Positions 1 through 9,870 of a DNA stretch of 64,000 nucleotides are shown here, piece after piece. Position 1 is the first letter of the stretch. Every line of letters starts with the position of its first letter. The notes under the pieces are model-generated. The model saw nothing but the letters and a program-made list of their open reading frames with translations. It was not told the DNA's origin and did no database searches. Both the position numbers and the translations under genes were made by a program. Origin of the DNA: Acidobacteriaceae bacterium (GTDB lineage: Bacteria; Acidobacteriota; Terriglobia; Bryobacterales; Bryobacteraceae); the NCBI GenBank assembly GCA_019240405.1, contig JAFAYL010000048.1, positions 1 through 64,000 on the forward strand, written 5' to 3'.

Positions 1-49
1 CCCGGCTGTAGAATTATCATTTATCATTTAAAGATTTGCGGAGTGATGT

Positions 50-2679
50 TTGACTGTCCAGCGCTGGCGACAGATCGAGGAGCTGTACCATGCCGCTCTT
101 GAGAGCGGCGAATCAGTTCTGGCCGGCGCAGAGCCTGAGATTCGCGACGAAGTTGAAACTCTTTTGAAGCAGGATACCGGCGCGGGCGCAAAGCTGCTCG
201 ACCAGCGCGCTGCGGACCTGATCAGAGGCCTCGCTCCCCCGCAGGTGACAGTTGGTTCCCATCTGGGCCCCTATAAGATAGATTCGCTGCTGGGCCGGGG
301 CGGGATGGGGCAAGTGTTCCGCGCGACCGATACCCGCTTGGGCCGGGCGGTTGCCATCAAAATCTCGAACGAAGAATTCGTCGGGCGCTTTGAACACGAA
401 TCGAGAGCCATCGCCGCACTGAACCATCCCAACATTTGCACCCTGCACGATGTCGGTCCCAACTATCTCGTCATGGAGCTGGTTGAGGGCGAAACGCTTG
501 CCGCGCGCCTGAAGCGCGGAACACTGTCTATCGAGCGGACCGTCCGATTCGGAATTCAGATTGCGGAAGCACTGGCAGCCGCGCACGCCAAAGGCATCAT
601 TCATCGGGATCTGAAGCCCGCGAACATCATGCTTACGAAATCCGGCCTGAAGGTGCTGGATTTCGGACTGGCCAAATCGGTTGTGGATCCGGCCTTGACG
701 GGCGCGAGCGCCGTAATGGGGACGCCCGCGTATATGGCCCCGGAGCAAGTGGAAGGCAAAAGGGCTGACACGCGAACGGATATCTACGCGGTGGGAATGA
801 TCCTGCGCGAGATGGTGACGGGCAGGCGTTCGGATAGGATCGCCGTGCCGCCGCCTCTCGATCGCATCGTCAAAAGATGTCTGGAAGATGATCCGGACGA
901 GCGCTGGCAGTGCGCGCGAGACCTGAAGTGGGAGTTGCAGTCGTGCGGAACCGTGCCCGTGCCCGCCACTTCGCGATCCTGGAACAGGCTGCTAGCTGCC
1001 GCGCTGGGTCTCCTTACGTTGCTACTCGCGGCACTCGCGCTCGTGCGCTTTCGCGAAGAAGCTCCGCGAGGTCAAATCCTTCGCACGAATGTGCTACTTC
1101 CTGCAGACTCGCGCGTCCTCTCGCTTGCGGTTTCTCCCGATGGCCGCGCCATTGCCATGGCTCTGGTCAGGCAAGGAAAGTAGCAGCTCTGGGTTCGTTC
1201 GCTCGACGCGCTCGAGCCCGTTCCGTTAGCCGGCACCGACAACGCCGCGGGGCCGTTCTGGTCGCCGGACAGCCGTTTCATCGCTTTTTTGCCAATGACA
1301 AGCTGAAAAAGATCGACCGTTCCGGCGGGCCAGTGGAAACCGTCTGTGACGCGCACGCGGTAGCGGGCGGCACGTGGAATCGCAAGGGCGACATCGTGCT
1401 CGGCGGGTTATTCAGAGTTCAAAGGGTTGCAGATACGGGTGGAGCAGTGACGGATCTTCCCGGCCCTCAGGCCCTCTGGCCCGTGTTCCTGCCCGATGGA
1501 GAGCATTACCTGGCCACGCGCGACGCGGTATGGCTGCGTTCGATGAAAGGACCGGAGGCGCGGCGGATTCTGTTGGATGTTTCAAATGCGGAAGTGATGG
1601 AACACTTACCGGGTCGCAACGTGGGCGCGGTGCTGTTCACTCGCGCCGGCACGCTCATGGCGCTTCCTTTCGATCTGAAGCGGCTCGAGCCGGTCAGCGA
1701 CGCGTTCACTGTAGCGAGGGGGATTGCAGCGACAAATTCCAGATGGCTCGCTTCCATCTCCAGCCAGGGAGTCCTGGCGTATGTCCCTGGACAAGCAGGA
1801 GCGGACCTGATGCGCCATAGTGGCCAATGGCATTACGTGTGGCGGGACCGCAAGGGCGCATATCTCGGCGCCTTTGGCGAAGCAGGCGGCGTGGCCATGA
1901 TTTCTCCGAATGGACGACAGCTCGCCCAGGATTGGAATTCGGAGATATCGGTTTTGGATTTCGCAAGTGGAGTTGCGACCCAATTGACATTTCCGCCGTC
2001 ATGGGCCCAGAATCCCATCTGGTCATCGGACGGCCAATACGTCGCGTATAACACAAGCAGGGGCATTTTCGAGCGGCGAGCCAGTGGAGGCGGAGCCGAC
2101 GAGTTGCTGGTGAAGAGCGATACTCTGGCAGTTCCTAAGAGTTGGTCGCCGGATGGACGGTTTATGTTGTATGTCCAGGTCAATGCCGCCACCGGGACGG
2201 ACCTGCTCGCGATTCCGTTACAGGGAGATCGAAAGCCGTTCGTGTTGGCGCAGACTCGGACGACCGAGGATCAAGGGCAGTTTTCTCCCGACGGACACTG
2301 GGTCGCTTACACTTCGAACGAGTCCGGCCTGAGCGAAATTTATGTGATTCCGTTCCCGCCCTCTTCGAGTGGCGGCAAATGGCTTGTCTCCCGAGGCGGG
2401 GGCGTACAGGCGCGCTGGGCGCGGAATGGTAGAGAGCTGTTTTATATTGCGCCCGACAACACCATGATGGAGGTCGACATCAACACCCGGCCCACCTTCC
2501 AAGCCGGTACCCCGCGGCCTCTGTTCCAGACCGAAATGGTGGATACGGGAATTCGCAGTGGCCCGAATAGCTGGGACCTCGCGCCCGATGGCAAACGGTT
2601 CCTGATCATCAGTCCGAAATCTCAGTACACCGCGTCCATAACGCTGGTTCTGAACTGGCGAAACGAAGAACAGAGATAA
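50..2679 (+). pseudogene. Ser/Thr protein kinase with C-terminal TolB-like propeller, interrupted
   Basis: A Hanks-type kinase followed by one membrane helix and a WD40/TolB-like propeller, an architecture common in Acidobacteriota. The first part (TTG at 50, GGAG about 6 bases upstream) has an N-terminal helical segment, glycine loop GRGGMG near residue 82, ATP lysine K104 (VAIK), catalytic HRDLKPAN at 185-192, DFG at 204-206, APE near 230 and a hydrophobic helix at about 312-333. An in-frame TAG at 1181-1183 stops it. The same frame continues with typical propeller sequence (LWVRSLDALEPVPLAG, FWSPDSRFIAF) and then needs one extra T in the T6 run at 1285-1290 to enter the frame that runs to 2679 (FANDKLKKIDRSGGPV onward). 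Two lesions in one gene suggest a pseudogene, or a membrane-anchored kinase stump that could still be made from the first ORF. Assembly error is possible for the homopolymer but less likely for the TAG. Confidence 0.8.
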
Positions 2680-2758
2680 CGTCTTCAGCGAGACAAGAGG
2701 ACCAGCTGGACCGTTACCCGGCGGCGAAGGACGCATAAGCAGCAAGCGCCGAAGGTCA

Positions 2759-3196
2759 TTACTTACCGGCTCCGGGAGCAGTTTGCTGAAGAATGGCCGC
2801 ACATGCTCCTTTAACCGCGCTGCTCAGAATCCGGGTCGAGTTGCTATAGATCAGGTCCTCGTCTTTATCGAAGACGGCGACCTTGTTCCCGTGCACGAAA
2901 GGCGTGGTTGGATTGATCGCCTCGTGATCCAACTGCACAAGATACTCCGCTTTCTCGCGATTCGCCGTAACAAGCACGGCGGGACAGTATCGTGCGAACG
3001 CCTTCATCACTTCGACATTTTGCGGGCTTGTTCCGCCCGTAAACACCAACGAGCCCTTCGCATCACCCACGGACGCATCGCCTGATGCTTGGGGAGCGTT
3101 GGTCTCGGTAACGAATACGCGAGTTTTTTGGGCGGGCGTTGCGCAAACGGACATGGCGATAATTAACACGGCTGAGCAGGCTGATTTGGTTTTCAT
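2759..3196 (-). CDS. Small secreted protein of unknown function
   Basis: A 145-residue protein starting MKTKSACSAVLIIAMSVCATPAQ, a clear signal peptide. I chose this ATG because GAGGAG lies about 6 bases upstream on the minus strand; the longer reading frame to 3292 adds an unlikely basic extension. The mature part contains a segment (AFARYCPAVLVTANREKAEYLVQLDHE) that looks like an alpha/beta region found in acidobacterial proteins predicted to report 'pure' metabolite or lipid-like values, but I do not recognise a named family. It lies alone between the kinase relic and another secreted hypothetical gene on the same strand. Confidence 0.7.
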   Translation of the reverse strand: MKTKSACSAVLIIAMSVCATPAQKTRVFVTETNAPQASGDASVGDAKGSLVFTGGTSPQNVEVMKAFARYCPAVLVTANREKAEYLVQLDHEAINPTTPFVHGNKVAVFDKDEDLIYSNSTRILSSAVKGACAAILQQTAPGAGK

Positions 3197-3433
3197 ATTC
3201 TCCTCGCGAATCGACGTGGGGCGGACGCGTTTGTTAGACGCGCCAAGCTGCCGAGACTTTCCGCTTCGTGAGACGGCAATGGCAATCCACAAGTTACGGG
3301 CGCGGCGCTTGGAGCGGGAGACCTCGGTTTTTTACGTCAGCTCCTATCCGCCGGCTGTTCTCTGCCTCTGAGAGCTGGACATTTGCATCACGGCAACACA
3401 GTTCCAGAGTATTCCTTGCCTAACGGCGACCTT

Positions 3434-3922
3434 CTAGATCACTTGGATCTGTTGCTTAGAGTTCCCGTCAGCGTTAGCCAGATCTCCGATGGCGCAAAAC
3501 GGGGCTGCCACAATCCCCCAGGCAATAGTCGCGGGAACGGCTGCAATACCGAGCGGCGCCGCCGGCGAGAAGATCCAACCCGTTTCCTGTTTCAACGCGC
3601 CGCGCATGCTCCGTCCGAGCGATGTCAACCGGCTCTCTTCAGCGCCATGCTGCATCTCGATGCGCGACAGCGCGGTTCTCGCAATCTTGACCACTCCTTG
3701 CTTTGTGGTCGAGAGCTGAATTTCGTCAATATCCACCTTAAGGCAATAGCCCTCAGCAGTCTTGCCGTCCGCCGTCGTAATTGTTAGCTCGTTGCCTGCT
3801 GCTGCACGACAGACATCGCTCCAATGGACCTTTATCACAGTGGACGCTCGCGCCGGTAATACCCAGGCGAATAGTGCGATCGGCGCTATTAAAAGAAGTT
3901 TGTGAAATTGAGTGTGTTTCAT
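3434..3922 (-). CDS. Secreted hypothetical protein
   Basis: A 162-residue protein with an N-terminal signal peptide (MKHTQFHKLLLIAPIALFAWVLPARAS). The middle (TVIKVHWSDVCRAAAGNELT and following) has short alternating strands reminiscent of an Sm-like or small beta-barrel segment: a sentence such as ITTADGKTAEGYCLKVDIDEIQL is the kind of pattern seen in such barrels. The C-terminal part has one hydrophobic stretch (GIAAVPATIAWGIVAAPFCAIG) that could insert in or lie against a membrane. No family assigned. It sits 54 bases downstream of the kinase-TPR gene on the same strand and may be cotranscribed with it. Confidence 0.65.
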   Translation of the reverse strand: MKHTQFHKLLLIAPIALFAWVLPARASTVIKVHWSDVCRAAAGNELTITTADGKTAEGYCLKVDIDEIQLSTTKQGVVKIARTALSRIEMQHGAEESRLTSLGRSMRGALKQETGWIFSPAAPLGIAAVPATIAWGIVAAPFCAIGDLANADGNSKQQIQVI

Positions 3923-3976
3923 AGCCAGACCAGAATAGGCGCTTTGCGCTCCTAGCGGGCGATGAATAGGTCACTT

Positions 3977-6187
3977 TTACTGAGTGTCACAAGACCGGAA
4001 GGACAAGCGCGCTGCTTGATCCGGAAGATTCATCATCTTCGCCAGCGCGGGCCAGCGCGCGCTTTCGCGCAATTCTTTCGCATATGGAAGCCGCAGCAAA
4101 CTGAGGAGCGCCTGATCACGTTGCTCGATTGCCTTCTCGGCCCAATCCGCGGCCGAGTCGATCTCCGAACAGAGAAGATAGTAGGTAACGAGACCGAGCG
4201 GAGCGCCGTAAGCCTGGCCGTCTCCGAGTTTCTGAAGAATGGTCCGCGCGGCGCTGGCATCTCCGGTGCGCATGAGCATCGCCGCTAGAGTCGCGACTAC
4301 TACGGAATACCAGGGTGCCAAAGAATACGCCTTTCGAGCGGTTTGAACCGCTTCCTCCAGCTCGCCTCGCCGCGCGTGGATAATACTCAGGAGAAAGTAA
4401 GCCCAATATTCGCTTTCGTAGAGTTCCAGGATGCGGCGACTCTCCTCGGCCGCGTCCGCCTCACGGCCTGCTCCTAGCAAGCAGCACGCTAGCGACCGGC
4501 GGTAAGCTACGTTGAGCGGATCGCGTTCGAGCGCGCGCTCGATCTCCTCTACGGCCTCCTTGGACCGGCCAATCGAAAACAGATAATGACCTGAGTACCA
4601 ATGCACTTTGGGTGTGACCGGATGGGACGCGATGGCCAATCGGAACAGCCGGTCGGCTTCTTTCCAGTTGTAGTCGTAAAGCGCCACGATCCAACCCAGG
4701 CCGACGAGCGCTTCCGGCAGCGTGGGATCAATGTAAAGCGCCTTCTGAAGCGCTGCGCGTGCTAGCGGCGTGGCTTCGTGGGCCGGCATCATGCCGAGCA
4801 CCGCCAGGGAAATGAAATAGCTACCGAGCGCGCTGTGAGCTGGCGCATAGCCCGGATCAAGCGCGGTGGCCTGTTCGAGACATTGCCGGGCTCGCGGCAT
4901 CGATTCGGGCGTGTACTTGGAGTGGTGGTGCCAAGCCCTGAGTAGAGCGTCGTACGAAGCAAGGTTGGGCGTGTATTGCCGGACCGCGGCAGGCGGTACC
5001 GCAAGCTTGATCCGCAGAGCCGCCGCGATCGCGGCCGCGATCTCATCCTGCAGCGCAAAGACATCGGCCATCTCGCGGTCGTAACGTGCGGACCAGAGAT
5101 GCGATCCGTCTGCTGAGCTGATCAACTGAGCGGTGACCCGGATTCGATTCTCTGCCCGCCGCACGCTGCCTTCCAGAATGTTGCGTACACCGAGCGCCTG
5201 GGCAGTTTTTCGGATGTCTTGCTCCTTCCCCCGAAACGCGAACGCCGAAGTGCGGGCGATCACCTTCAGCCCGGGGATCTGCGCCAGTACGTTGATGATC
5301 TCTTCCGCCAGCCCGTCGCTGAAGTATTCGTCGTTCTCGCGGCTCATATTAACGAATGGGAGTACGGCTATCGAGGGCTGGGCTTCCCGCGCTTTCGCGG
5401 CGGACGCGGATTCGAGCGCAGCCCGGAGTTCAAGGGCGGACTGGAAGCGGTCGGCACGGGACTTGCGCAGGCAGCGCGTGACGATGTCCCGCACCTCAGG
5501 CGGAACCTCGACCCCTAGTGGAGCGGGTTCCTGGTTGAGGATTGCAGCTAAGATTGCGATGGCGGAATCGCCCTGAAATGCGCGGCGGCCAGTCAGCATT
5601 TCGTAGAGCACCAGGCCGAAGGAAAAGACGTCGGAACGCGCATCGACAGGCTTGGCGTCGGCTTGCTCGGGCGACATGTAGGCGGCGGTGCCAACGATGG
5701 TTCCCGCTTGGGTAAGGCTTAGGGGCTGAGTGCAATCTTCGCCGGACTGTGCCGCCGTTCCAACCTGGGCGACTCCGAAGTCAAGAAGCTTCAGCCCGTT
5801 CGCGGTAACAAGAATGTTGGCGGGCTTCAGGTCCCGATGCGTGATGCCCTTCTTGTGCGCAGCATCGAGTGCATCGCAAATCTGAGAGGCGTATTTCAGC
5901 GCTCGGTCGATAGGTAAAGGTCCTTTGAGAGGCGTGCCCTCGATGTACTCCATGACCAGATAGTTCGGACCGACGTCGTAAAGCTGGCAGATGTTGGAAT
6001 GGTTCAACGCGGCCACGGCGCGGGCTTCGCGTTCGAAGCGCCCCGAGAACTGTTCGTTTGAAACCTTCACTGCGACCATGCGATCGAGCCGTGTGTCGCG
6101 TGCTTTGTAAACCTCGCCCATGCCGCCTGCGCCGATCGGCGCAAGAATTTCGTATGGGCCCAACCGGGCTCCAGCAGCCAAGGGCAT
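3977..6187 (-). CDS. Ser/Thr protein kinase with FlgO/adenylate-cyclase-type middle domain and TPR repeats
   Basis: A 736-residue soluble kinase. The N-terminal kinase domain (about 8-265) has GAGGMG at 19-24, lysine K41, HRDLKPAN at 117-124 and DFG at 136-138, with an activation-segment APE equivalent (YMSPEQ). It is followed by the segment beginning PSIAVLPFVNMS with the motif FSDGLAEEI, which is found in many kinase-TPR and cyclase-TPR proteins of Proteobacteria and Acidobacteria, and then by TPR helices (about 420-710). No transmembrane helix was seen, unlike the other two kinases here. No Shine-Dalgarno is visible; a TACAAT hexamer lies 13 bases upstream of the ATG, so the leader may be very short. 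The upstream flank is a truncated rhodanese relic. Confidence 0.9.
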   Translation of the reverse strand: MPLAAGARLGPYEILAPIGAGGMGEVYKARDTRLDRMVAVKVSNEQFSGRFEREARAVAALNHSNICQLYDVGPNYLVMEYIEGTPLKGPLPIDRALKYASQICDALDAAHKKGITHRDLKPANILVTANGLKLLDFGVAQVGTAAQSGEDCTQPLSLTQAGTIVGTAAYMSPEQADAKPVDARSDVFSFGLVLYEMLTGRRAFQGDSAIAILAAILNQEPAPLGVEVPPEVRDIVTRCLRKSRADRFQSALELRAALESASAAKAREAQPSIAVLPFVNMSRENDEYFSDGLAEEIINVLAQIPGLKVIARTSAFAFRGKEQDIRKTAQALGVRNILEGSVRRAENRIRVTAQLISSADGSHLWSARYDREMADVFALQDEIAAAIAAALRIKLAVPPAAVRQYTPNLASYDALLRAWHHHSKYTPESMPRARQCLEQATALDPGYAPAHSALGSYFISLAVLGMMPAHEATPLARAALQKALYIDPTLPEALVGLGWIVALYDYNWKEADRLFRLAIASHPVTPKVHWYSGHYLFSIGRSKEAVEEIERALERDPLNVAYRRSLACCLLGAGREADAAEESRRILELYESEYWAYFLLSIIHARRGELEEAVQTARKAYSLAPWYSVVVATLAAMLMRTGDASAARTILQKLGDGQAYGAPLGLVTYYLLCSEIDSAADWAEKAIEQRDQALLSLLRLPYAKELRESARWPALAKMMNLPDQAARLSFRSCDTQ

Positions 6188-6207
6188 AGATTTTCGAACG
6201 ATTGTAC

Positions 6208-6291
6208 CGAACAGTTACTCTTTTTCCAGCGGCAGCCCGCAGGTTTCAATCGCACGCCAGCCGCGGTCGAGAGAGATTACGTTCATGTAGC
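6208..6291 (-). pseudogene. Rhodanese gene 3'-end fragment (copy 1)
   Basis: The minus strand encodes the last residues of a rhodanese (GWRAIETCGLPLEKE then stop), matching the end of the intact gene at 9871-10257 (GWRAIEASGLPIEKE). Identity continues seven bases past the stop (CGAACAG on the plus strand) and then ends abruptly. The other boundary lies seven bases from the stop codon of the ADOP permease. No start codon or catalytic cysteine region remains, so this is a fragment, not a gene. It is closer in sequence to copy 2 (both read LPLEKE) than to the intact gene. Confidence 0.85.
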
Positions 6292-6297
6292 GGGGAG

Positions 6298-8730
6298 CTA
6301 TTCGTAACGCAAGGCCACCATCGCATCTACCTTCGCGGCCCGGTGCGCAGGAATATAGCAGGCGATGAGCGCTACCGTTGAAAACAGTGCGATGACGCCG
6401 CAATAAATCGACGGGTCCATGGCCTTGACGCCATACAGAAAAGACTGGAGTGCGCGCGACAAAGCAAGTGAAGCAAGCAAACCGGCTGCAATCCCCATTC
6501 CAGCCAATTTCATGCCGTGGCCTGCAACGGATTGGAAAATGTCGGAGGAATTCGCTCCCAGTGCAATGCGCACTCCGATCTCTTGGGTGCGTTGCCTCAC
6601 TAGATAGGCCAGGACTCCGTAAATACCTACGCAAGCGAGAATCAGAGCCAGTGCTGCCAATGCGCTAAGCAGCAACATTTGCAAGCGGCGATCGGTGACT
6701 TCCTGATCCAGTAGATCGTCCAAAGTCATCACATTGTCGACCGGCTGATCGCGATCGATAGACCAAACCGCATTTCGCACGGCGCCGGCCAGCCGCATCG
6801 GATCACCGCTGGTTCGAACCACCAGGCCGGACAGCCACATCCAATTGTCTCTTGATTGCCAGTAAGGGAAATACATCTCCTGCCGTGGCGGACTGTCGAG
6901 CCCCATCTGGCGCACGTCGTGAACCACGCCAACAATGCGCACCCAGGGCCCCTGATCCTGGGGATCTCCCCGTTTGAATCGCCTTCCAATTGGGTCCTGA
7001 TTGCCCCAGAACTTCTTCGCCATGACTTCATTAATGATCGCAACCGGCTGCGTGCGTTCGCCGTCGCGATCGTCGAAGAAACGCCCGCGTATAAGCGGGG
7101 TCTGCATGGTCTCGAAGTAACCTGGCGTAATCACGCGATTGTTGGCGTCGTAGGTAACTCGCGGGTCGAGTGGCATGCCCTCTGGCGTGAAGCTATTCGT
7201 TCCACCGCGCCAGGTGAGCGGTAAAGCGCTTGTGAATCCGGCGAGTTTGACACCCGGCAGAGCTCTTATGCGCTGTAATAGCTCTTCAAAAAAAGCCGAG
7301 CGCTTGCCGAAGTCACGATATTTTGTGCCCGGAACCTGAATCATCGCGTAAAGGACGTGGTCTGCGCGAAATCCCGGGTCCAACCCGCGCAACTTGACAA
7401 AGCTTTCGAGCAATAGCCCTGATGGAACTAGCAACATCAGCGAAAGCGCTACCTCCCCCGCCACCAGTAGATTGCGAAACGCTCTTTTCTGGCCGCCTAC
7501 ACTGCCGCGCGCACCCTCTTTCAAAACGTCGTTCAAATCGACTCTCGAAACCTGCAGCGCCGGCACTAGCCCGAAGAGAAAAATGCTGAGCAGCGAGATG
7601 AGCAGCGCGAATGCGAGCACGGGCAAGTCCAGCGAAAGCGATACCGTTCGGGAGAGGTCCGCCGGAACCAGGTTTTTGAGAAAGGCGAAGCACCATTCCG
7701 CAATCAAGAGGCCGAGTAGCCCGCCGCCGATGGCGAGCAACGCACTTTCATTCAATAATTGACGGACGATGCGGCTCTGAGCTGCGCCCAGCGCGCTTCG
7801 GACTGCAATTTCGCGCTGCCGTCCGACGGCACGCGAAAGCAGCAGGTTAGCAATATTGGCACAGGCGATCAGCAGAATAAGCGCCACGGCGCTCATCAGC
7901 AAGATCAGCCCGCGTTGCACGTCGCGTGTAAATGTATCCCGCAGCGGCTCGGCGAAAAAGCGTTGAATTCCGGCATTAGTGTCTGGAAATTGCTTCGCGA
8001 GCCGTCTGGCAAGAGCTTGCAGATCGGCATTTGCCCGCGCGAGTGTCACGCCAGGGCGCAAGCGCGCCACAACTTCATTCAAATAATGCTCGTCGCGGCT
8101 GGCTAACTGCTGTGGCGTCAGGCCGAGCGGTACCCAAAAATCCATGTCTTTCGCGGGAAATGCGAATCCCGGCGGCATGATGCCCACAACCATGTATTTT
8201 TCGTTATTCAGCCATATGTCACGGCCAATCACTTTAGGGTCGCCGCCGAACCGCCCTTTCCACAGCCTGTAGCTGATGATTGCAACGCGGTCAGATCCCG
8301 GATGGTCTTCTTGGGGAAGAAAAGTGCGGCCGAGCAGCGGCCTTGCACCCAAGATGGAGAAGAAATTCTGAGAAACGCCTCCGCCTTGGAGTCTCTGCGG
8401 CTCACCCGAAGAGCCGGTCAGGTTGTAAGAGCGGCCATCGACTGCGGCGACACTTTCGAAAATTTGCGTCTGCTTCGTCCAATCCGAATAGTTGCCGGGC
8501 GCAGGCGTATTGCGTGGGAAGCCGATACTACTCTCGTCCTCCCAAACGGAAACTAGTCGCGTGGGATCGCGGTAAGGCAGCGAGCGCAAAAGCACAGCGT
8601 GCACCACGCTGAAAATTGCAGTTGTCGCGCCAATTCCTAACGTGAGGGTCAGAGTCGCAACGGCTGCAAACCCAGGGCTCTTGCGCAGCGCCCTGACGCC
8701 GTAACGCAGATCCTGCAAGAATGTCCCCAT
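6298..8730 (-). CDS. ADOP-type (MacB-like) ABC transporter permease
   Basis: An 810-residue inner-membrane permease of the acidobacterial duplicated orphan permease type. It opens with the characteristic DLRYGVRALRKSPGFAAVA and a first membrane helix, followed by a MacB-like periplasmic domain (about 50-280), three helices with an FtsX fold (about 285-430), a second periplasmic domain and a final FtsX-type helix set (about 690-805). The duplicated two-halves layout is typical of the roughly 800-residue family. No ATPase gene is adjacent, as is usual for this family; the partner is presumably encoded elsewhere. A good minus-strand promoter lies about 106 bases upstream of the ATG. The stop codon abuts rhodanese fragment copy 1. 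The substrate cannot be inferred. Confidence 0.93.
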   Translation of the reverse strand: MGTFLQDLRYGVRALRKSPGFAAVATLTLTLGIGATTAIFSVVHAVLLRSLPYRDPTRLVSVWEDESSIGFPRNTPAPGNYSDWTKQTQIFESVAAVDGRSYNLTGSSGEPQRLQGGGVSQNFFSILGARPLLGRTFLPQEDHPGSDRVAIISYRLWKGRFGGDPKVIGRDIWLNNEKYMVVGIMPPGFAFPAKDMDFWVPLGLTPQQLASRDEHYLNEVVARLRPGVTLARANADLQALARRLAKQFPDTNAGIQRFFAEPLRDTFTRDVQRGLILLMSAVALILLIACANIANLLLSRAVGRQREIAVRSALGAAQSRIVRQLLNESALLAIGGGLLGLLIAEWCFAFLKNLVPADLSRTVSLSLDLPVLAFALLISLLSIFLFGLVPALQVSRVDLNDVLKEGARGSVGGQKRAFRNLLVAGEVALSLMLLVPSGLLLESFVKLRGLDPGFRADHVLYAMIQVPGTKYRDFGKRSAFFEELLQRIRALPGVKLAGFTSALPLTWRGGTNSFTPEGMPLDPRVTYDANNRVITPGYFETMQTPLIRGRFFDDRDGERTQPVAIINEVMAKKFWGNQDPIGRRFKRGDPQDQGPWVRIVGVVHDVRQMGLDSPPRQEMYFPYWQSRDNWMWLSGLVVRTSGDPMRLAGAVRNAVWSIDRDQPVDNVMTLDDLLDQEVTDRRLQMLLLSALAALALILACVGIYGVLAYLVRQRTQEIGVRIALGANSSDIFQSVAGHGMKLAGMGIAAGLLASLALSRALQSFLYGVKAMDPSIYCGVIALFSTVALIACYIPAHRAAKVDAMVALRYE

Positions 8731-8835
8731 TTCAGCTCATTGCCGCACGTTTCCTGCCATTTCCATCGCCGAAGAGAATCAACTGAAGGTCGGAAGCATT
8801 GTAATTGATGATCGGAAATGGGATTAGTCTGTGCA

Positions 8836-8864
8836 ATATCAACAATGGCTCGAGTTCGTGTCAA
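8836..8864 (-). promoter_or_regulatory. Sigma-70-type promoter for the ADOP permease
   Basis: On the minus strand a perfect TTGACA (plus 8859-8864) is followed, after exactly 17 bases, by TGATAT (plus 8836-8841). The predicted start would leave a leader of about 100 bases before the permease ATG at 8730. It lies in the short gap between the permease and rhodanese fragment copy 2. Confidence 0.55.
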
Positions 8865-8884
8865 GTCAGTGAAGGCGAATGCAA

Positions 8885-9038
8885 CGAACAGTTACTCTTT
8901 TTCCAGCGGCAGCCCGGAGGCTTCAATCGCCCGCCAGCCGCTGTCGAGCGAAATCACGTTTGTGTAGCCCATCTTCTGCAAGTTGTCGGTAGCAAGCGCG
9001 GAGCGATATCCGCCGCCGCAGTACAGCACGAGTTTCGC
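8885..9038 (-). pseudogene. Rhodanese gene 3'-end fragment (copy 2)
   Basis: About 154 bases match the last third of the intact rhodanese gene, from just before the active-site loop (LVLYCGGGYRSALATDNLQK region, in plus-strand reverse complement) to the stop and seven bases beyond (CGAACAG). The 5' part of the gene is missing; the boundary lies two to three bases from the stop codon of the ABM-like gene at 9041. It cannot be translated as a complete protein. Confidence 0.88.
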
Positions 9039-9040
9039 CG

Positions 9041-9409
9041 CTAAGAGAAACGGCGGATTCCATACTCAAGCGTGAAATAGGTTGGAGCTAAAGGGGACAA
9101 GCGCTCAGTGAGTTTGGATAACTCTTCGGCTACGCCATGAACTTCAAGCCGCGTGAGCTGAGAGAGCTGAAGGGCTTGGTTCAGCAGGGCTTCCACATTA
9201 GTGAGATGTACGAGGAGCGCCTCTGCGTCTTCATATGCCTCACGGCAATGCACGTTGTTTTCACTAAAACTAAAGCCGTAATATAGGCACTTTGGTTCCT
9301 GCGCAGTTACAGATACGAATTGCTCACATAAGCTCTTGAACTCATCCATTTTTCCATCGAAGACCCGCAAGTACGGGTGAATAGACACGACTCGATCTTG
9401 TGTTGGCAT
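9041..9409 (-). CDS. ABM-like (dimeric alpha-beta barrel) small protein
   Basis: A 122-residue protein without signal peptide. The pattern of an N-terminal strand (VVSIHPYLRVFDGKMDEFKS), a long helix with a phenylalanine-rich face and SVTAQEPKCLYYGFSFSENN followed by REAYEDAEALLVHL is that of antibiotic-biosynthesis-monooxygenase-like dimeric barrels, where the E-P-G/K-C-L-x-Y motif is common. The family includes heme-degrading and quinol-oxidising members as well as many of unknown role, so no reaction is assigned. The ATG lies 3 bases after the stop of the upstream lipocalin-like gene, so the two are probably translated from one mRNA. Confidence 0.7.
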   Translation of the reverse strand: MPTQDRVVSIHPYLRVFDGKMDEFKSLCEQFVSVTAQEPKCLYYGFSFSENNVHCREAYEDAEALLVHLTNVEALLNQALQLSQLTRLEVHGVAEELSKLTERLSPLAPTYFTLEYGIRRFS

Positions 9410-9412
9410 CGT

Positions 9413-9829
9413 TTAATCCAGCCGCTTGTAGGTCTCTTTGATCTGCGTAGTTCCAGCCATGCCCTCTTGTGTCAGGGTATCGCCATCCACCTTCACCGTG
9501 AATTTCGCGTCTGTTCCAATCATGCCTTCTGCGCCCCCGACATCAAAAAACTCGATATGCTCAACGTACGAGTCGCCATTGACTGTGTACGTGCCCGACC
9601 CTGCTCCCTGCGTCTTCAGAGTCTTCGGATCGTATATGATCCACAAGAAATGGTGAGCGGAAATCATCTTGATATGCTTCCCGGTTACGGGTTGTCCATT
9701 GATCTCTCCCGAAACCAGCTCCCACGTCCCGACAATGTGTTTCGGGGCGGCGGACACGGGCCGGGGAACCCAGCATAATCCCACCAAAATCAAAGCTGCG
9801 GCTGAAATGGAAATGATGAATCGCTGCAT
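9413..9829 (-). CDS. Secreted lipocalin-like domain protein
   Basis: A 138-residue protein with signal peptide MQRFIISISAAALILVGLCW. The mature part (HIVGTWELVSGEINGQP ... GSGTYTVNGDSYVEHIEF ... KFTVKVDGDTLTQEG) has the GTWxL opening and strand pattern of lipocalin-like/DUF4488-type beta-barrels, often predicted to bind small hydrophobic molecules in the periplasm. I chose the ATG at 9829 because GGAGG sits 5 bases upstream; the frame extends to 9856 without a ribosome site. It follows the intact rhodanese gene by 41 bases. Confidence 0.75.
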   Translation of the reverse strand: MQRFIISISAAALILVGLCWVPRPVSAAPKHIVGTWELVSGEINGQPVTGKHIKMISAHHFLWIIYDPKTLKTQGAGSGTYTVNGDSYVEHIEFFDVGGAEGMIGTDAKFTVKVDGDTLTQEGMAGTTQIKETYKRLD

Positions 9830-9870
9830 ACTGCCTCCAGTGCAGCAGAATATCAAAAAGAAGCGAACAG

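Noticed and set aside
910-1290. Open frame upstream of the second part of the first kinase gene
   Set aside because: It is out of frame with the kinase coding and shows arginine/alanine-rich shadow composition; the real coding is the other frame until the T run.
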